Origin: Flaccisagitta enflata
Taxonomy: Eukaryota > Chaetognatha > Sagittoidea > Aphragmophora
Direction: 5' to 3'
DNA length: 64,000 nucleotides
Assembly: GCA_965153355.1 (NCBI GenBank)
Contig: OZ231128.1
Coordinates: 17,236,001 to 17,300,000, forward strand
Of this stretch, positions 63,610 through 64,000 are shown piece by piece. Both the position numbers and the translations under genes were made by a program. The notes under the pieces were generated by a model. The model ran no database searches, was not told where the DNA came from, and worked only from the letters and a program-made list of their open reading frames with translations. Each line of letters begins with the position of its first letter. Within the stretch, counting starts at the first letter, position 1.

Positions 63610-64000
63610 GTAAGTAAATTTGATAATTCTCTTTAATTTGGCGCTACAAAATACTTCACAACAAATTTTTGCGTTATGATTTTTTTAAAGATTTATTTAC
63701 AAAAAATTCAGATTGAATTTTTTTTCGATTTTTTATTATTTTGTGTAGGATCAATAAAGGAGTGTATGTATGTTTGTTTGAGCATGCAAATACAAGAAAA
63801 CATGTTTATGAGCACAGCTGCTCATATGTGAGGGTGTTTTCAAACATTTTAGTTCATTTAGCTCATTTAGCTCAATTTTCTTTTCTGATTTCAAATGCGA
63901 TAAATGAATAAATATTTTGATACATGTTTTTGCAAGCAAATACAAGAAAGTATGTCAGTGAGCAGAGCTGCTCATCTGTGAAGGTGTTTTTAATTATTCT
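63610..64000. other. No feature recognised
   Basis: AT-rich; possibly intron of the candidate gene above. A near-duplicate pair is seen: GCAAATACAAGAAAACATGT followed by GAGCACAGCTGCTCAT (63785-63825), and GCAAATACAAGAAAGTATGT followed by GAGCAGAGCTGCTCAT (63937-63977), about 152 bp apart. This may be the start of a tandem repeat. Confidence 0.5.

Overview
This 64 kb window reads as gene-poor, repeat-dominated nuclear DNA of a eukaryote, most likely an invertebrate animal. I cannot name the species. The clues are GT-AG intron borders, a CD225/dispanin-like terminal exon (60988-61191), an LTR element primed by tRNA-Pro, many small TIR elements with TA or 8-bp target duplications, degenerate TTAGGG-type repeats (1868-1990), and an extreme density of di-, tri- and tetranucleotide microsatellites. 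There is no prokaryotic gene organisation, and I found no rRNA or tRNA gene. Most long open frames here are translations of microsatellites and are not annotated as genes.

Layout. 0-9 kb: one 8-bp-TSD TIR element, hairpin-ended elements and very long GT, CT, GAT, CCGA and GA arrays. 9-21 kb: several MITEs, a roughly 0.9 kb TTTC tract, CT and GAA/AC tracts. 21.8-25.2 kb: one giant palindrome (3381 bp) with TA target duplications and four 175-bp tandem repeats in each arm. 26-32 kb: more TIR elements and hairpin elements. 32-45 kb: foldback minisatellite elements, TTG, TTTC and GAA tracts, hairpin elements and one 71-bp satellite array inside a hairpin element. 46.35-50.59 kb: a young LTR retrotransposon with only gag, whose coding region appears to be split by introns. 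50.6-64 kb: pogo-like MITE, hairpin elements with unusual cores, nested palindromes, foldback minisatellites, the CD225-like exon, and one small candidate exon near the right edge.

The most interesting system is a dispersed family of hairpin-ended elements. Each full copy has a perfect or near-perfect terminal hairpin next to TTTTT/AAAAA at one end, and a matching 9-10 nt inverted word near the other end (AACAAG/CTTGTT terminus). The hairpin and the distant word change together between copies (AGTCGCGTGC, AGTCGCGGAC, AGTTGCGGAC, AGTCGTGTG). The tandem core between them is swapped freely (CCGA/CGGA tetranucleotides, GTAA-type decamers, a 71-bp satellite, possibly GT). A second shell family (GGCAGCGGCCCC ends) carries swapped 20-21 bp minisatellite cores. 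The window therefore looks like a place where non-autonomous mobile shells seed, carry or capture tandem repeats.

Real host coding content is small: one confident domain-bearing exon (CD225-like) and two weak exon candidates (37294-37418, 63559-63609).
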